A stretch of DNA of 64,000 nt from Micromonospora okii. GTDB taxonomy: Bacteria > Actinomycetota > Actinomycetes > Mycobacteriales > Micromonosporaceae. The notes under the pieces were generated by a model. It made no database searches. It was not told the DNA's origin and was given only the letters and a program-made list of their open reading frames with translations. Numbering within the stretch: the first letter of the stretch is position 1; every line of letters begins with the position of its first letter. This document shows positions 25,490 through 33,477 of the stretch, piece by piece. A program made the translations under genes and the position numbers. The stretch spans positions 173,349 to 237,348 of the forward strand of contig NZ_BBZF01000021.1 of assembly GCF_020884795.1 (NCBI RefSeq), written 5' to 3'.

Positions 25490-26797
25490 ATGGTCGACCC
25501 AGCCCGATCGCGCCTGCTGGAGCAGGTCCGTGGCTACCACGACGCCAAGACCCCCGCGTCGGCGCCGTTCATCCCGGGGCAGACTCCGATCCTCTCCTCC
25601 GGGGCGGTGCTGGACGCCGACGACCGGGAGGCGCTGGTGGCCGCCGCGCTCGACATGCGCATCGCCGCCGGCGGGATCGCGGCGAAGTTCGAGTCGTCCT
25701 TCGCCAGGGTGCAGAAGCGACGCAAGGCCCTGCTGACGAACTCCGGGTCGTCGGCGAACCTGCTGGCGCTGAGCACGCTGACGTCGCCGGAGCTGGGCGA
25801 CAAGCGGCTCAAGCCGGGCGACGAGGTCGTCACCGTCGCCGCCGGCTTCCCGACCACGGTCAACCCGATCCTGCAGAACGGCCTCGTGCCGGTCTTCGTC
25901 GACATCGACCTCGGCACGTACAACACCACGGCCGAGCGGGTCGAGGAGGCGATCTCCCCACGCACCCGCGCGATCATGATCGCGCACACGCTCGGCAACC
26001 CCTTCCCGGTCGCGGAGATCGCCGAGCTGGCCGCGCGGCACCACTGCTACCTGATCGAGGACAACTGCGACGCCGTGGGCTCGACCTACAACGGCCGGCT
26101 CACCGGCACGTTCGGCCAGCTCTCCACCGTGTCGTTCTACCCGGCGCACCACCTGACGATGGGCGAGGGCGGCGCGCTGCTGACGTCGAGCCTCAAGCTG
26201 GCCAAGCTGGCGAAGTCGTTCCGCGACTGGGGCCGCGACTGCTGGTGCGAGCCCGGCGAGGACGACCGCTGCCTGCGGCGGTTCGACTTCACGCTCGGCA
26301 CGCTGCCCGAGGGCTACGACCACAAGTACGTCTTCTCGCACGTCGGGTACAACCTCAAGAGCACCGACATCCAGGCCGCCCTCGGGCTGAGCCAGTTGGC
26401 CAAGCTGCCCGCCTTCAGCGAGGCGCGTCGGCGCAACTGGCGTCAGCTCCGCGAGGGCCTGGACGGCCTGCCCGGCCTGCTGCTGCCGGAGCCGACGCCG
26501 GGCAGCGACCCGAGCTGGTTCGGCTTCGTCATCACCGTGCTGCCGGACGCGGGCTTCGACCTCCCCGACGTCGTCGGCTGGCTGGAGGCCCGCAACATCC
26601 GCACCCGGCGGCTGTTCGCCGGCAACCTCACCCGGCACCCCGCCTACATCGGCCAGCCGCAGCGCGTCGTCGGCTCCCTGGCCAACAGCGACACGGTGAC
26701 CGACCGGACGTTCTGGATCGGCGTCTACCCGGGCATCACCTCCGAGATGATCGAGTACGTCATCGGCTCGCTCAAGGAGTTCGTCGCCACGCACTGA
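25490..26797 (+). CDS. NDP-4-keto-6-deoxyhexose 3-dehydrase (E1/SpnQ type, PMP and [2Fe-2S])
   Basis: A 435-aa DegT-fold enzyme that removes the C3 hydroxyl of an NDP-4-keto sugar. Two features separate it from aminotransferases. The PLP lysine is replaced by His220 in 'SFYPAHHLTMGEGG'. The cysteines Cys193, Cys251, Cys253 and Cys261 form the pattern C-x57-C-x-C-x7-C of the E1 [2Fe-2S] cluster. With the 2,3-dehydratase it would give a 2,3,6-trideoxy sugar, as in the forosamine route. The E3-type reductase that E1 enzymes use is not in the window. GGGGAC precedes the ATG. It is monocistronic, with its own cluster-type promoter and a terminator. Confidence 0.9.
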   Translation: MVDPARSRLLEQVRGYHDAKTPASAPFIPGQTPILSSGAVLDADDREALVAAALDMRIAAGGIAAKFESSFARVQKRRKALLTNSGSSANLLALSTLTSPELGDKRLKPGDEVVTVAAGFPTTVNPILQNGLVPVFVDIDLGTYNTTAERVEEAISPRTRAIMIAHTLGNPFPVAEIAELAARHHCYLIEDNCDAVGSTYNGRLTGTFGQLSTVSFYPAHHLTMGEGGALLTSSLKLAKLAKSFRDWGRDCWCEPGEDDRCLRRFDFTLGTLPEGYDHKYVFSHVGYNLKSTDIQAALGLSQLAKLPAFSEARRRNWRQLREGLDGLPGLLLPEPTPGSDPSWFGFVITVLPDAGFDLPDVVGWLEARNIRTRRLFAGNLTRHPAYIGQPQRVVGSLANSDTVTDRTFWIGVYPGITSEMIEYVIGSLKEFVATH

Positions 26798-26803
26798 ACG
26801 AAT

Positions 26804-26844
26804 CCGGCGCGCCGTCCGCTGTCGCGGGCGGCGCGCCGGCTTTT
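26804..26844 (+). terminator. Terminator after the 3,4-dehydratase
   Basis: CCGGCGCGCCG (26804-26814) pairs perfectly with CGGCGCGCCGG (26829-26839) across a 14-base loop, followed by CTTTT. Oriented for the + strand dehydratase, which converges on rifM. Confidence 0.75.
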
Positions 26845-26881
26845 CGTCGAGCGGCCCGAAGGCCGTCCAGCGCCCGGAAGG

Positions 26882-26966
26882 CCGTGGCCGACCGGAGACC
26901 GTGGCCGACCGGAGACCGTGGTCGACCGGCCGCCGTTGCCGACCCGACGCCGTGGTCGACCCGACG
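26882..26966. repeat. Five tandem 17-bp repeats
   Basis: Units start at 26882, 26899, 26916, 26933 and 26950. The first two are identical (CCGTGGCCGACCGGAGA); the others keep CCGTKGYCGACC and vary at the end. The array lies between the terminator and the end of rifM. Function unknown; probably slippage-generated. Confidence 0.75.
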
Positions 26967-26980
26967 GCGGGCCGGCCGCG

Positions 26981-27679
26981 TCAGCGGGCGGGTACGGCCG
27001 GGCAGAGGGCGAGGAGGTCGACCGGGCGTCGCAGCACCACGTCGGGGCCGGCGGCGAGCAGCTCGCCCACGTCGTACGGCGGGGCCCACAGCGCGGCGGC
27101 CGAGGCGACGCCGGCCCCCCGGGCGCTGGCGACGTCGGTCGGCGCGTCACCCACCATGATGGCCGCCTCCGGCGGCACGTCCAGCAGGTCCAGCGCGTGC
27201 CGCACGATGTCGGGGGCCGGCTTGGGCTGGGCGACCTCGTCGGAGCCGATGACGTGCGCGAAGAACGGGAGCAGGCCCAGCCGGTCGAGCAGGGACCGCG
27301 CCCGGGGCCCGCTCTTGCCGGTGGCGACGGCCAGCCGCACGTTGCGCACCCGCAGGGTCAGCAGCAGCTCGACGATCCCGTCGAAGACGTGCACCTGGTC
27401 GGCGAGGCGGTAGCTCTCGCGGACGAACGGCTCCTGCATCGCCAGCGGCAGGTTCATGATCCGCATGATGTCCGGGAAGTAGCGGCCCAGGTGACGCCGG
27501 TACTCCTCGAACGGCGCGGGGCCGTCGCCGACCACCTCGGCGTACGCGATGGCGAACGCCTCGCTCATCACCGCGAAGCTGTCGACGATGACCCCGTCGA
27601 GATCGAAGACGACCGCGTGCCGGACCGTCGCCGGGGTCTCCACCTCGGCGTCTGGTCGTTCGACGATCGGAAACGCCAT
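26981..27679 (-). CDS. rifM: HAD-family phosphatase RifM (AHBA pathway)
   Basis: A 232-aa haloacid dehalogenase-type phosphatase. Motif I is 'VVFDLDGVIVDS' (nucleophile Asp near residue 26), the Thr/Lys motifs are in 'VATGKSG' and 'PKPAPDI', and motif III is 'MVGDAPTDVASARGAG'. In ansamycin pathways RifM acts with RifK, RifL and RifN in making kanosamine, the nitrogen donor for AHBA. It starts 11 bases after rifL with GAGAGG before the ATG. The kanosamine kinase gene rifN, which follows rifM in Amycolatopsis as I recall, is not next to it here. Confidence 0.88.
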   Translation of the reverse strand: MAFPIVERPDAEVETPATVRHAVVFDLDGVIVDSFAVMSEAFAIAYAEVVGDGPAPFEEYRRHLGRYFPDIMRIMNLPLAMQEPFVRESYRLADQVHVFDGIVELLLTLRVRNVRLAVATGKSGPRARSLLDRLGLLPFFAHVIGSDEVAQPKPAPDIVRHALDLLDVPPEAAIMVGDAPTDVASARGAGVASAAALWAPPYDVGELLAAGPDVVLRRPVDLLALCPAVPAR

Positions 27680-27690
27680 GGAGCACCTCT

Positions 27691-28764
27691 CTACTGGTAC
27701 GCGGGGACCGCGCGCCGCGCGCGCGAGCCGGCCGACGCGTAGAAGCTCTCGATCAGGCCGACGATCGGGCGGGCCTCGGCCACGGCCCGACCACGGTTGC
27801 CGGGGTCGGCCAGCATCCCGGCGAGGCGGTCCACCTGCCGGGCGTACTCCGCGCCGATCCGCTCGGCCGGCACCGCGATGCGCGTCGTGGTGCCCTCGCT
27901 GGTCACCGTCAGCACGGGCTCGGGCATCCGGTTGGGGCTGAAGCCGAAGGTGCACCGCAGCTCCGCGGTGCCCGCGGTGCCCTCGACCCGGACCCGGCAG
28001 ACGTCGCGGGCCTCGTGCGACGCCCAGCTCGCCCGCAGGGCGACCGAGACGCCGTCGTCGCGGACCATGAACCCACGGGCGGTGTCCTCCACGTCGGCGG
28101 CGTCCGCGCCGGGCTGGTCCCGCCGCCACGCCGCGCGCCAGGCGCCGGCGTTGACGAAGTCGTCCGACGTCACGCCGGTCACCTCGGCGCAGCCGGCCGG
28201 GCCGAGCAGGAACGCGAGCGTGTCGAGCAGGTGCCAGCCGAGGTCGAACAGCGCTCCCCCGCCGGCCTTGTCCCGCTGGATGAACCAGCCGCCCGCCTTC
28301 GGCACGCCGCGCGCCCGGACCCAGCCCAGGTCGACGTGCCGGACGTCGCCGAGGTCGGGCAGCACCTGCCGCAACGCCTCGACGTCGGCGCGGTACCGGA
28401 TGGCGCTGCCGGCCAGCAGCATCCCGCCGTGGCGCTCGGCCGCCGCGAGGAGGTCGACCTCGGTCGAGCTCAGGCACACCGGCTTCTCCAGGAAGACGGA
28501 GATCCCCATGGCGAGCAGGGCGCCCCCGACCTCCGTGTGCAGGTGGTTGGGGACCGCGACCACGGCCAGGTCGACCGCGCGCGCGGTGAGCGCGTCCACC
28601 GCCGGGTACGCGGCGATGCCCGTCGCCTTCGTGAACGCCTCCCGCGAGGCCCGGTCGGCGTCGACGGCGGCGACCACCTCGAAGTCGGCGTGCTCGCGCA
28701 GCAGCGGCAGCCACAGCTCACGCCCCGCCCAGCCGAGCCCGACCACCGCCACCCGGACGCTCAT
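27691..28764 (-). CDS. rifL: NAD-dependent oxidoreductase RifL (AHBA pathway)
   Basis: A 357-aa Gfo/Idh/MocA-type oxidoreductase. The Rossmann motif is at the N-terminus (VRVAVVGLGWAGRELW), the family's catalytic Lys lies in 'VFLEKPVCLS', and the central beta-sheet domain contains 'ALFDLGWHLLDTLAFLLG'. RifL oxidises C3 of UDP-glucose so that RifK can aminate it toward kanosamine. Its ATG overlaps the rifK stop (ATGA), so the two are translationally coupled. Confidence 0.9.
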   Translation of the reverse strand: MSVRVAVVGLGWAGRELWLPLLREHADFEVVAAVDADRASREAFTKATGIAAYPAVDALTARAVDLAVVAVPNHLHTEVGGALLAMGISVFLEKPVCLSSTEVDLLAAAERHGGMLLAGSAIRYRADVEALRQVLPDLGDVRHVDLGWVRARGVPKAGGWFIQRDKAGGGALFDLGWHLLDTLAFLLGPAGCAEVTGVTSDDFVNAGAWRAAWRRDQPGADAADVEDTARGFMVRDDGVSVALRASWASHEARDVCRVRVEGTAGTAELRCTFGFSPNRMPEPVLTVTSEGTTTRIAVPAERIGAEYARQVDRLAGMLADPGNRGRAVAEARPIVGLIESFYASAGSRARRAVPAYQ

Positions 28765-29927
28765 GCCGTGGCCACGGCGTCGGCGATGATCTCGGCCGCC
28801 GCGTGGATCTCCGGCTCCCCGGCCAGCAGGACCCGGTGGTGCAGCCAGACGCAGTCCCGGCTGATCGCGTCGGTGTTCGGGCAGCGCTCGGCGACCGCCT
28901 CCAGGGGCTCGTCCGGCGCGCCGATCTCCCAGAAGGCTTCGGTGCGGTAGATCGCTCGGAACGCCGCGAACGCGGGCAGGCCCGCCGCGACGAGCCGGTC
29001 GACCAGGGCGTTGCGGCCCTCCTCGCTGATCCCGGGGACGCGGAACATCGCCATGTAGTGCGACTTGCGGTCGGCGCGCACGTCGTCGGCCTGCGGCACG
29101 ACGCCGTCGATCGCGCCGAGCAGCCGGGACAGCAGCGCCCAGCGCTCGTCGCGCAGCGCGATCTGCGCGTCGAGGCGGCGCAGTTGCGCCCGCAGCACGG
29201 AGGCGGAGAACTCGTTGAGGCGCATGTTGGACCCGGCGATGCGGTGCAGGTACCGGCGGTCCTCCCGGGGCCGGCCGCAGCTGTGCCGCAGGAACGCCGT
29301 CTCGTACCGCTCGCTCTCGCCCTCGGGGAAGACCACGGCCCCGCCCTCGCCCGCCGTCATCAGCTTGCCGTTCTGGAAGCTGAACGCGGCGATGCTGCCC
29401 AGTTGCCCGACGCGCTTGCCCTGCCAGCGCGCGCCGTGCGCGTGCGCGGCGTCCTGCAACAGCGCCACGCCGGTCTCGGCGGAGAGCTTCGCCAGCGCGT
29501 CCATGTCCGCCATGAGGCCGGCCATGTGCACCGGCATGATCACCTTGGTGCGCGGCGTGATCGCGGCGGCGACCGCCGCCGCGTCGATGTTGTAGGTGTC
29601 CGGGTGGACGTCGACCGGGACCGCGACCGCGCCGAGCCGCTGGGCCGCCTGGGAGGAGGAGATGAAGGTGAAGCCCGGCACGATGACCTCGGTGCCCGGC
29701 CCGACGCCCATGACCTGGAGGGCCAGCTCCAGCGCGTGCGTCCCGTTGGTGATCGCCAGCGCGTGCTCGGCGCCGTGGTGGTCGGCGAACTCCCGCTCGA
29801 ACGAGTCCACCTCGTTCCCGCCCATCCGCCACCACTGGCCCTGTTCGAGCGCACGGATCAGGCCGTCCCGCTCGGCGTCGTCGTACTGGGGCCACGCGGG
29901 GAATTCAGGTGCCTGTCGCGCGTTCAT
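28761..29927 (-). CDS. rifK: 3-amino-5-hydroxybenzoate (AHBA) synthase RifK
   Basis: A 388-aa DegT-fold PLP enzyme, the signature gene of ansamycin clusters. It aromatises 5-deoxy-5-amino-3-dehydroshikimate to AHBA, the synthase starter, and with RifL also aminates UDP-3-ketoglucose. The sequence tracks RifK of Amycolatopsis almost residue for residue as I remember it: 'APEFPAWPQYDDAERDGLIR', 'QGQWWRMGGNEV', and the Schiff-base Lys188 in 'FSFQNGKLMTAGEGG'. GGAGAGAC precedes the ATG. It heads a rifK-L-M operon with its own promoter 90 bases upstream. Confidence 0.95.
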   Translation of the reverse strand: MNARQAPEFPAWPQYDDAERDGLIRALEQGQWWRMGGNEVDSFEREFADHHGAEHALAITNGTHALELALQVMGVGPGTEVIVPGFTFISSSQAAQRLGAVAVPVDVHPDTYNIDAAAVAAAITPRTKVIMPVHMAGLMADMDALAKLSAETGVALLQDAAHAHGARWQGKRVGQLGSIAAFSFQNGKLMTAGEGGAVVFPEGESERYETAFLRHSCGRPREDRRYLHRIAGSNMRLNEFSASVLRAQLRRLDAQIALRDERWALLSRLLGAIDGVVPQADDVRADRKSHYMAMFRVPGISEEGRNALVDRLVAAGLPAFAAFRAIYRTEAFWEIGAPDEPLEAVAERCPNTDAISRDCVWLHHRVLLAGEPEIHAAAEIIADAVATA

Positions 29928-30015
29928 GTCTCTCCGATTCTCCGTAGTGGGTCCGATTAGGAAATGCGTGATCGGCCGTGCGGCGAGAGAATTGTGAATT
30001 CAGCCCCGGCAGGCC

Positions 30016-30059
30016 ATTTTATGATCACGCGCGCCCGGCCACATCCCTTGGTCTGGTAG
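30016..30059 (-). promoter_or_regulatory. Perfect CTACC-N8-GGATG box plus -10, rifKLM promoter
   Basis: On the minus strand CTACC-AGACCAAG-GGATG (30059-30042), exactly 20 bases, then TAAAAT (30021-30016), the best -10 of the set. The rest of the rifH-rifK gap (29928-30123) holds nothing else I recognise. Confidence 0.75.
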
Positions 30060-30123
30060 TCGCCGGCGGCCCCGCGCGCCCCGGAAATGGGCGGCACCGG
30101 CCGGCCGCCCGCCGAATTCCCGG

Positions 30124-31431
30124 TCATCCCAGTAGGTCCGGGGCGCCCGTGGGCCGGCCGCCCAGCAGTTCGGCGACGCGGGCGGCGAGTTCGCCCGACT
30201 GCTCGGCGTTGAGGCGCGGGTCGCAGGCGGTCCGGTAGCGGGCGGGCAGGTCGGTCTCGGCGATCGCCGAGGCGCCGCCGAGGCATTCCGTCACGTCCTC
30301 GCCGGTCACCTCGACGTGGATGCCGCCGGGGTGGGTGCCGAGACCCCGGTGCACCTCGAAGAAGCCGGCGATCTCGTCGAGCACGTGGTCGAAGTGCCGG
30401 GTCTTGTACCCGTTGGCCGACTGGCGGGTGTTGCCGTGCATCGGGTCGCACTGCCAGATCACCTGGTGCCCGGAGGCCTTGACCTTCTCCACGATCGGCG
30501 GCAGGACGTCGCGGACGAGGCGGTGCCCCATCCGGCTCACCAGCGTCAGCCGCCCCGGCGTGCGGTGCGGGTCGAGGCGCTCCACGTACTCGACGGCCAG
30601 CTCCGGGGTCACACTCGGGCCGATCTTGAGACCGATGGGATTGGAGAGCAGCTCCGCGAACGCGACATGCGCCCCGTCGAGCTGACGGGTGCGCTCGCCG
30701 ACCCACAGGAAGTGGGCGAGGCCGCTGGCCAGCCGGGGCTCGGGGCCGCTCGCGTCCGCCCAGAGCCCGGTGCGCTCGTAGTCGAGCAGGAGCAGCTCGT
30801 GGCTGACGTAGACCCCGCCCGCGCCGAACCCGCGGACCACGTCCATCGCGCCGCTCGCGTGGGCGTGGGCGCGCAGCATCCGCTGCGGGTCGGGCGTCCT
30901 CGCGGCGAGGGTGGGTTCCGCGGAGTTGACGATGTCGCCCCGGTAGACGGGCAGCCCCAGCTCGTCCACGGCGTTGGAGCGCGGCTTGGCGTACTGCCCG
31001 GCCATCCGGGCGATCGTGACCACCGGCAGGCCGCCGACGCGGGTGAGCACGGCGGCCATCCGCAGCAGGAGCCGCAGGTTGGCGCGCAGGTGCGACTCGG
31101 TGTTGTCGACGAAGGTCTCGGCGCAGTCGCCGCCCTGGAGCACGAACGCCTCGCCACGGGCGACCGACGCGAGCCGGTCGGACAGCCGCGCCGTCTCCTC
31201 CGGGGCCACGATCGGGTCGGCCCGGTGGAGCTGCTCGACGACGGCGTGCGCCCGCTCCGGGTGCGGCCAGCACGGCTGCTGCGCGGCGGCGCGGGTGAGC
31301 GCCTCGTCCAGCCGGCGGCGCAGGAGCCTCTCCGCCGGGCAGGGGTCGGGAGCCGGGCCCCCGGCGTCGGCGGGGTGGTGGCCGTCGGCCGGGCCCTCGG
31401 CGTCCGCCGGGCGGTGCGGAAACCTCTTCAT
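30124..31431 (-). CDS. rifH: AminoDAHP synthase RifH (class II DAHP synthase family)
   Basis: A 435-aa plant-type DAHP synthase that condenses phosphoenolpyruvate with an aminated tetrose (from kanosamine phosphate) to 4-amino-DAHP, first committed step of the aminoshikimate route. Family motifs are 'VLQGGDCAETFVDN', 'IARMAGQYAKPRSN' (phosphate and metal site), 'GLKIGPSVTPE' and 'IWQCDPMHGNTR'. The ATG overlaps the rifG stop (ATGA). It ends the long rifB-rifH transcription unit. The first ~30 residues are Pro/Asp-rich and not conserved. Confidence 0.92.
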   Translation of the reverse strand: MKRFPHRPADAEGPADGHHPADAGGPAPDPCPAERLLRRRLDEALTRAAAQQPCWPHPERAHAVVEQLHRADPIVAPEETARLSDRLASVARGEAFVLQGGDCAETFVDNTESHLRANLRLLLRMAAVLTRVGGLPVVTIARMAGQYAKPRSNAVDELGLPVYRGDIVNSAEPTLAARTPDPQRMLRAHAHASGAMDVVRGFGAGGVYVSHELLLLDYERTGLWADASGPEPRLASGLAHFLWVGERTRQLDGAHVAFAELLSNPIGLKIGPSVTPELAVEYVERLDPHRTPGRLTLVSRMGHRLVRDVLPPIVEKVKASGHQVIWQCDPMHGNTRQSANGYKTRHFDHVLDEIAGFFEVHRGLGTHPGGIHVEVTGEDVTECLGGASAIAETDLPARYRTACDPRLNAEQSGELAARVAELLGGRPTGAPDLLG

Positions 31432-32489
31432 GTCGACGCCGCATCGGTCGCGGCGGCCCCGACGAGCGCGGCCAGGGGCGCACGCGGCATCTCGCCCAGG
31501 GTACGCAGGACGGCGTCCTCCGGCACGCCGGTCACCAGCTCCGCGCCCCCGGGCCCGTCGAGGACGAAGCCCAGCCCGTCGACTGCCTTCTTGTCCCGGC
31601 GCATCTGGCGGACCAGGCCCACGGGATCGACGTCGGCGGGCAGGGCGGTGGGCAGGTCGTAGTGGCCGACGACCGCCAGGTGCTCGGCCACCCGCGCGGG
31701 ACCGATCCGGCCGAGGGCGCCCGCCAACCGGCCCGCGAAGACCGTGCCGATGGCGACCGCCTCGCCGTGGCGCAGCGCGAACCCGGTCGCCAGCTCCAGC
31801 GCGTGGCCCAGCGTGTGGCCGTAGTTGAGCAGGTGTCGCCGCCCGGCGTCGCGCTCGTCGACCTCCACGATCGCCGCCTTGAGCCGCACGCTGGCGGCGA
31901 TCTGCTCCGCGAGCGGCAGCCCGCGCAGGTCGCCCGCGCCGATGAAGTGGCAGCGGGCGATCTCGCCGAGCCCGTTGCGCAGCTCCCGGGGCGGCAGGGT
32001 CGACAGGTGGTCGGTGTCGCACAGCACCGCGCTGGGCTGCCAGAACGCGCCGACCAGGTTCTTGCCCTCCGGCAGGTTCACCGCCGTCTTGCCGCCCACG
32101 CTGGCGTCGACCTGGGCGAGCAGCGACGTCGGCAGGTGCACCACGGCCACGCCCCGGTGGTACAGCGCCGCCGCGAGCCCGACCACGTCGGTGGTCGTCC
32201 CGCCGCCGCAGGAGACGACGACGTCGGACCGGGTGAGCCCGAACCGCGCGAACTCGCCGCAGAGCGCCTCCACCGTGGCGAGGGTCTTGGCGCGTTCGCC
32301 GTCCCGGGCGGGCAGCAGCAGGGTGGGCACGCCCGTGTCGGGCACCCATTCCCGGGGACGGGCCGAGACGACGACGGCCCGGTGGGCGCCCAGCCGTCGG
32401 ATCACCCCGGCGAGCGACGCGCGCACCCCGGGGCCGACGAGCACCTCGTACGAGCGGTCCCCGAGCCGTACGGGAACGGTTGTCCTCAC
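31428..32489 (-). CDS. rifG: AminoDHQ synthase RifG
   Basis: A 353-aa member of the dehydroquinate synthase family that cyclises aminoDAHP to aminodehydroquinate using NAD and zinc. Visible are the NAD site 'DVVVSCGGGTTTDVVGLAA', the lysine/asparagine region 'VGGKTAVNLPEGKNLVGAFW' and the metal ligands in 'NGLGEIARCHFIG', 'LLNYGHTLGHALE' and 'RHGEAVAIG'. The start is GTG 32489, overlapping the TGA of the 55-codon gene (GTGA); a longer frame to 33104 runs antisense-like over rifF. Confidence 0.92.
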   Translation of the reverse strand: MRTTVPVRLGDRSYEVLVGPGVRASLAGVIRRLGAHRAVVVSARPREWVPDTGVPTLLLPARDGERAKTLATVEALCGEFARFGLTRSDVVVSCGGGTTTDVVGLAAALYHRGVAVVHLPTSLLAQVDASVGGKTAVNLPEGKNLVGAFWQPSAVLCDTDHLSTLPPRELRNGLGEIARCHFIGAGDLRGLPLAEQIAASVRLKAAIVEVDERDAGRRHLLNYGHTLGHALELATGFALRHGEAVAIGTVFAGRLAGALGRIGPARVAEHLAVVGHYDLPTALPADVDPVGLVRQMRRDKKAVDGLGFVLDGPGGAELVTGVPEDAVLRTLGEMPRAPLAALVGAAATDAAST

Positions 32490-32653
32490 CGGACCTTCTC
32501 CGGGGCGCCCCGGGTGGCCCGGTACGCCGGGTCCGCCGCAGCCTTCGCCGCGGCCTCGCCGCCGTAGAAGACCCACACGAACCGGCCGTACTCCTGGCAG
32601 GCGGCCCAGCAGAAGTCGACGAGCCGGGCGAACGGTCGATCCTCGTTGTTCAT
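32486..32653 (-). CDS. 55-aa protein of unknown function, coupled to rifG
   Basis: The reading frame begins MNNEDRPFARLVDFCW, contains Cys15 and Cys19 and an aromatic run 'YGRFVWVFYGG', then an Ala/Lys stretch. AAAGGGA stands five bases before the ATG, and the stop is embedded in the GTG start of rifG, so the frame is almost certainly translated. It begins 33 bases after rifF. I recognise no family. It could be a stabilising partner of RifG or RifF, or a coupling leader. I do not recall an annotated equivalent in the Amycolatopsis cluster. Confidence 0.7.
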   Translation of the reverse strand: MNNEDRPFARLVDFCWAACQEYGRFVWVFYGGEAAAKAAADPAYRATRGAPEKVR

Positions 32654-32686
32654 GGTGTCCCTTTCTGGTTGCGACCGGACGCGAGC

Positions 32687-33463
32687 TCAGTCGAGGTCGC
32701 CGGAGAGGATGCGGGACAGCAGCATCCGGTGCTCGTTGTCGTCGGTGATCGTGCGTACCTGCTCGCGGCCGTCGCGGACGGTCAGGTACCGGCGCTGTCT
32801 CATGAAGACCTGACCGTCGGCGACGGTCCGGCCGCACAGGACCTCCTGGGTGTCCTCCCGCCCCGGGTCCGCCAGGATCGTCCGGAGGTTCTCCTCCATC
32901 TCCTTCCAGTCGCTCCACTGCCGGGGCTTCGTCGTGAACGTGTAGACGACGCCCCAGCGGGTGGCCCTCCCCCGCCGTTGCAGCGCGGTCCCGGAGCCCT
33001 GGTCGACCAGCCGGAACTGGCTGCCGTACTGGGTCTGCACCGCGTCGCACACCCGCAGCGGCTCGACGTAGGTCGGGCCCGGGTAGCCGACGTCCACGAG
33101 CCACTCGTCGCCGTCCAGGGCGACCCGGTTGAGCATGTGCTCGACGTCGGTCCCGAAGTTCTGCCGCCCCTCCCCGGTGCTGCCCGCCAGCAGGGTGACG
33201 TCGTAGCCCAGCTCGCGCAGCAGCCGGTGGAACAGGCGGTTCAGGTGGTAGCAGGCCCCGCCCCGCCCGTCGACGACGCTGCGGGCGAAGACCGCGTCGT
33301 CGTCGAGGTCGACGACGTCCACCCCCTCCGCGAGGGGATAGGCGAGGCTGCTGTACGGAATCGCCATCAGGTGTCTCCGTTGCAGTTTCCGCAACGTCTC
33401 GAAATTCACGCCGGTTTCGCCGGCGCAGCCTATCCGCCGCAGATAGTCGTCCACGTCGAACAC
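32687..33463 (-). CDS. rifF: Ansamycin amide synthase RifF (arylamine N-acetyltransferase fold)
   Basis: A 258-aa NAT-family enzyme that takes the finished chain from the last carrier domain and closes it on the aryl amine, forming the macrolactam. The catalytic triad is complete: Cys71 in 'RGGACYHLN', His109 in 'DVEHMLNRV' and Asp124 in 'WLVDVGYPG'. The GTG start follows GAGGGTGA. It lies 14 bases after rifE, which lacks a thioesterase, consistent with its release role. Confidence 0.95.
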   Translation of the reverse strand: MFDVDDYLRRIGCAGETGVNFETLRKLQRRHLMAIPYSSLAYPLAEGVDVVDLDDDAVFARSVVDGRGGACYHLNRLFHRLLRELGYDVTLLAGSTGEGRQNFGTDVEHMLNRVALDGDEWLVDVGYPGPTYVEPLRVCDAVQTQYGSQFRLVDQGSGTALQRRGRATRWGVVYTFTTKPRQWSDWKEMEENLRTILADPGREDTQEVLCGRTVADGQVFMRQRRYLTVRDGREQVRTITDDNEHRMLLSRILSGDLD

Positions 33464-33477
33464 GTCGTCACCCTCTT

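Noticed and set aside
30124..32349. A 741-codon frame for rifH
   Set aside because: The N-terminal 300 residues are antisense-like sequence over rifG; the DAHP synthase homology begins at the ATG overlapping the rifG stop.
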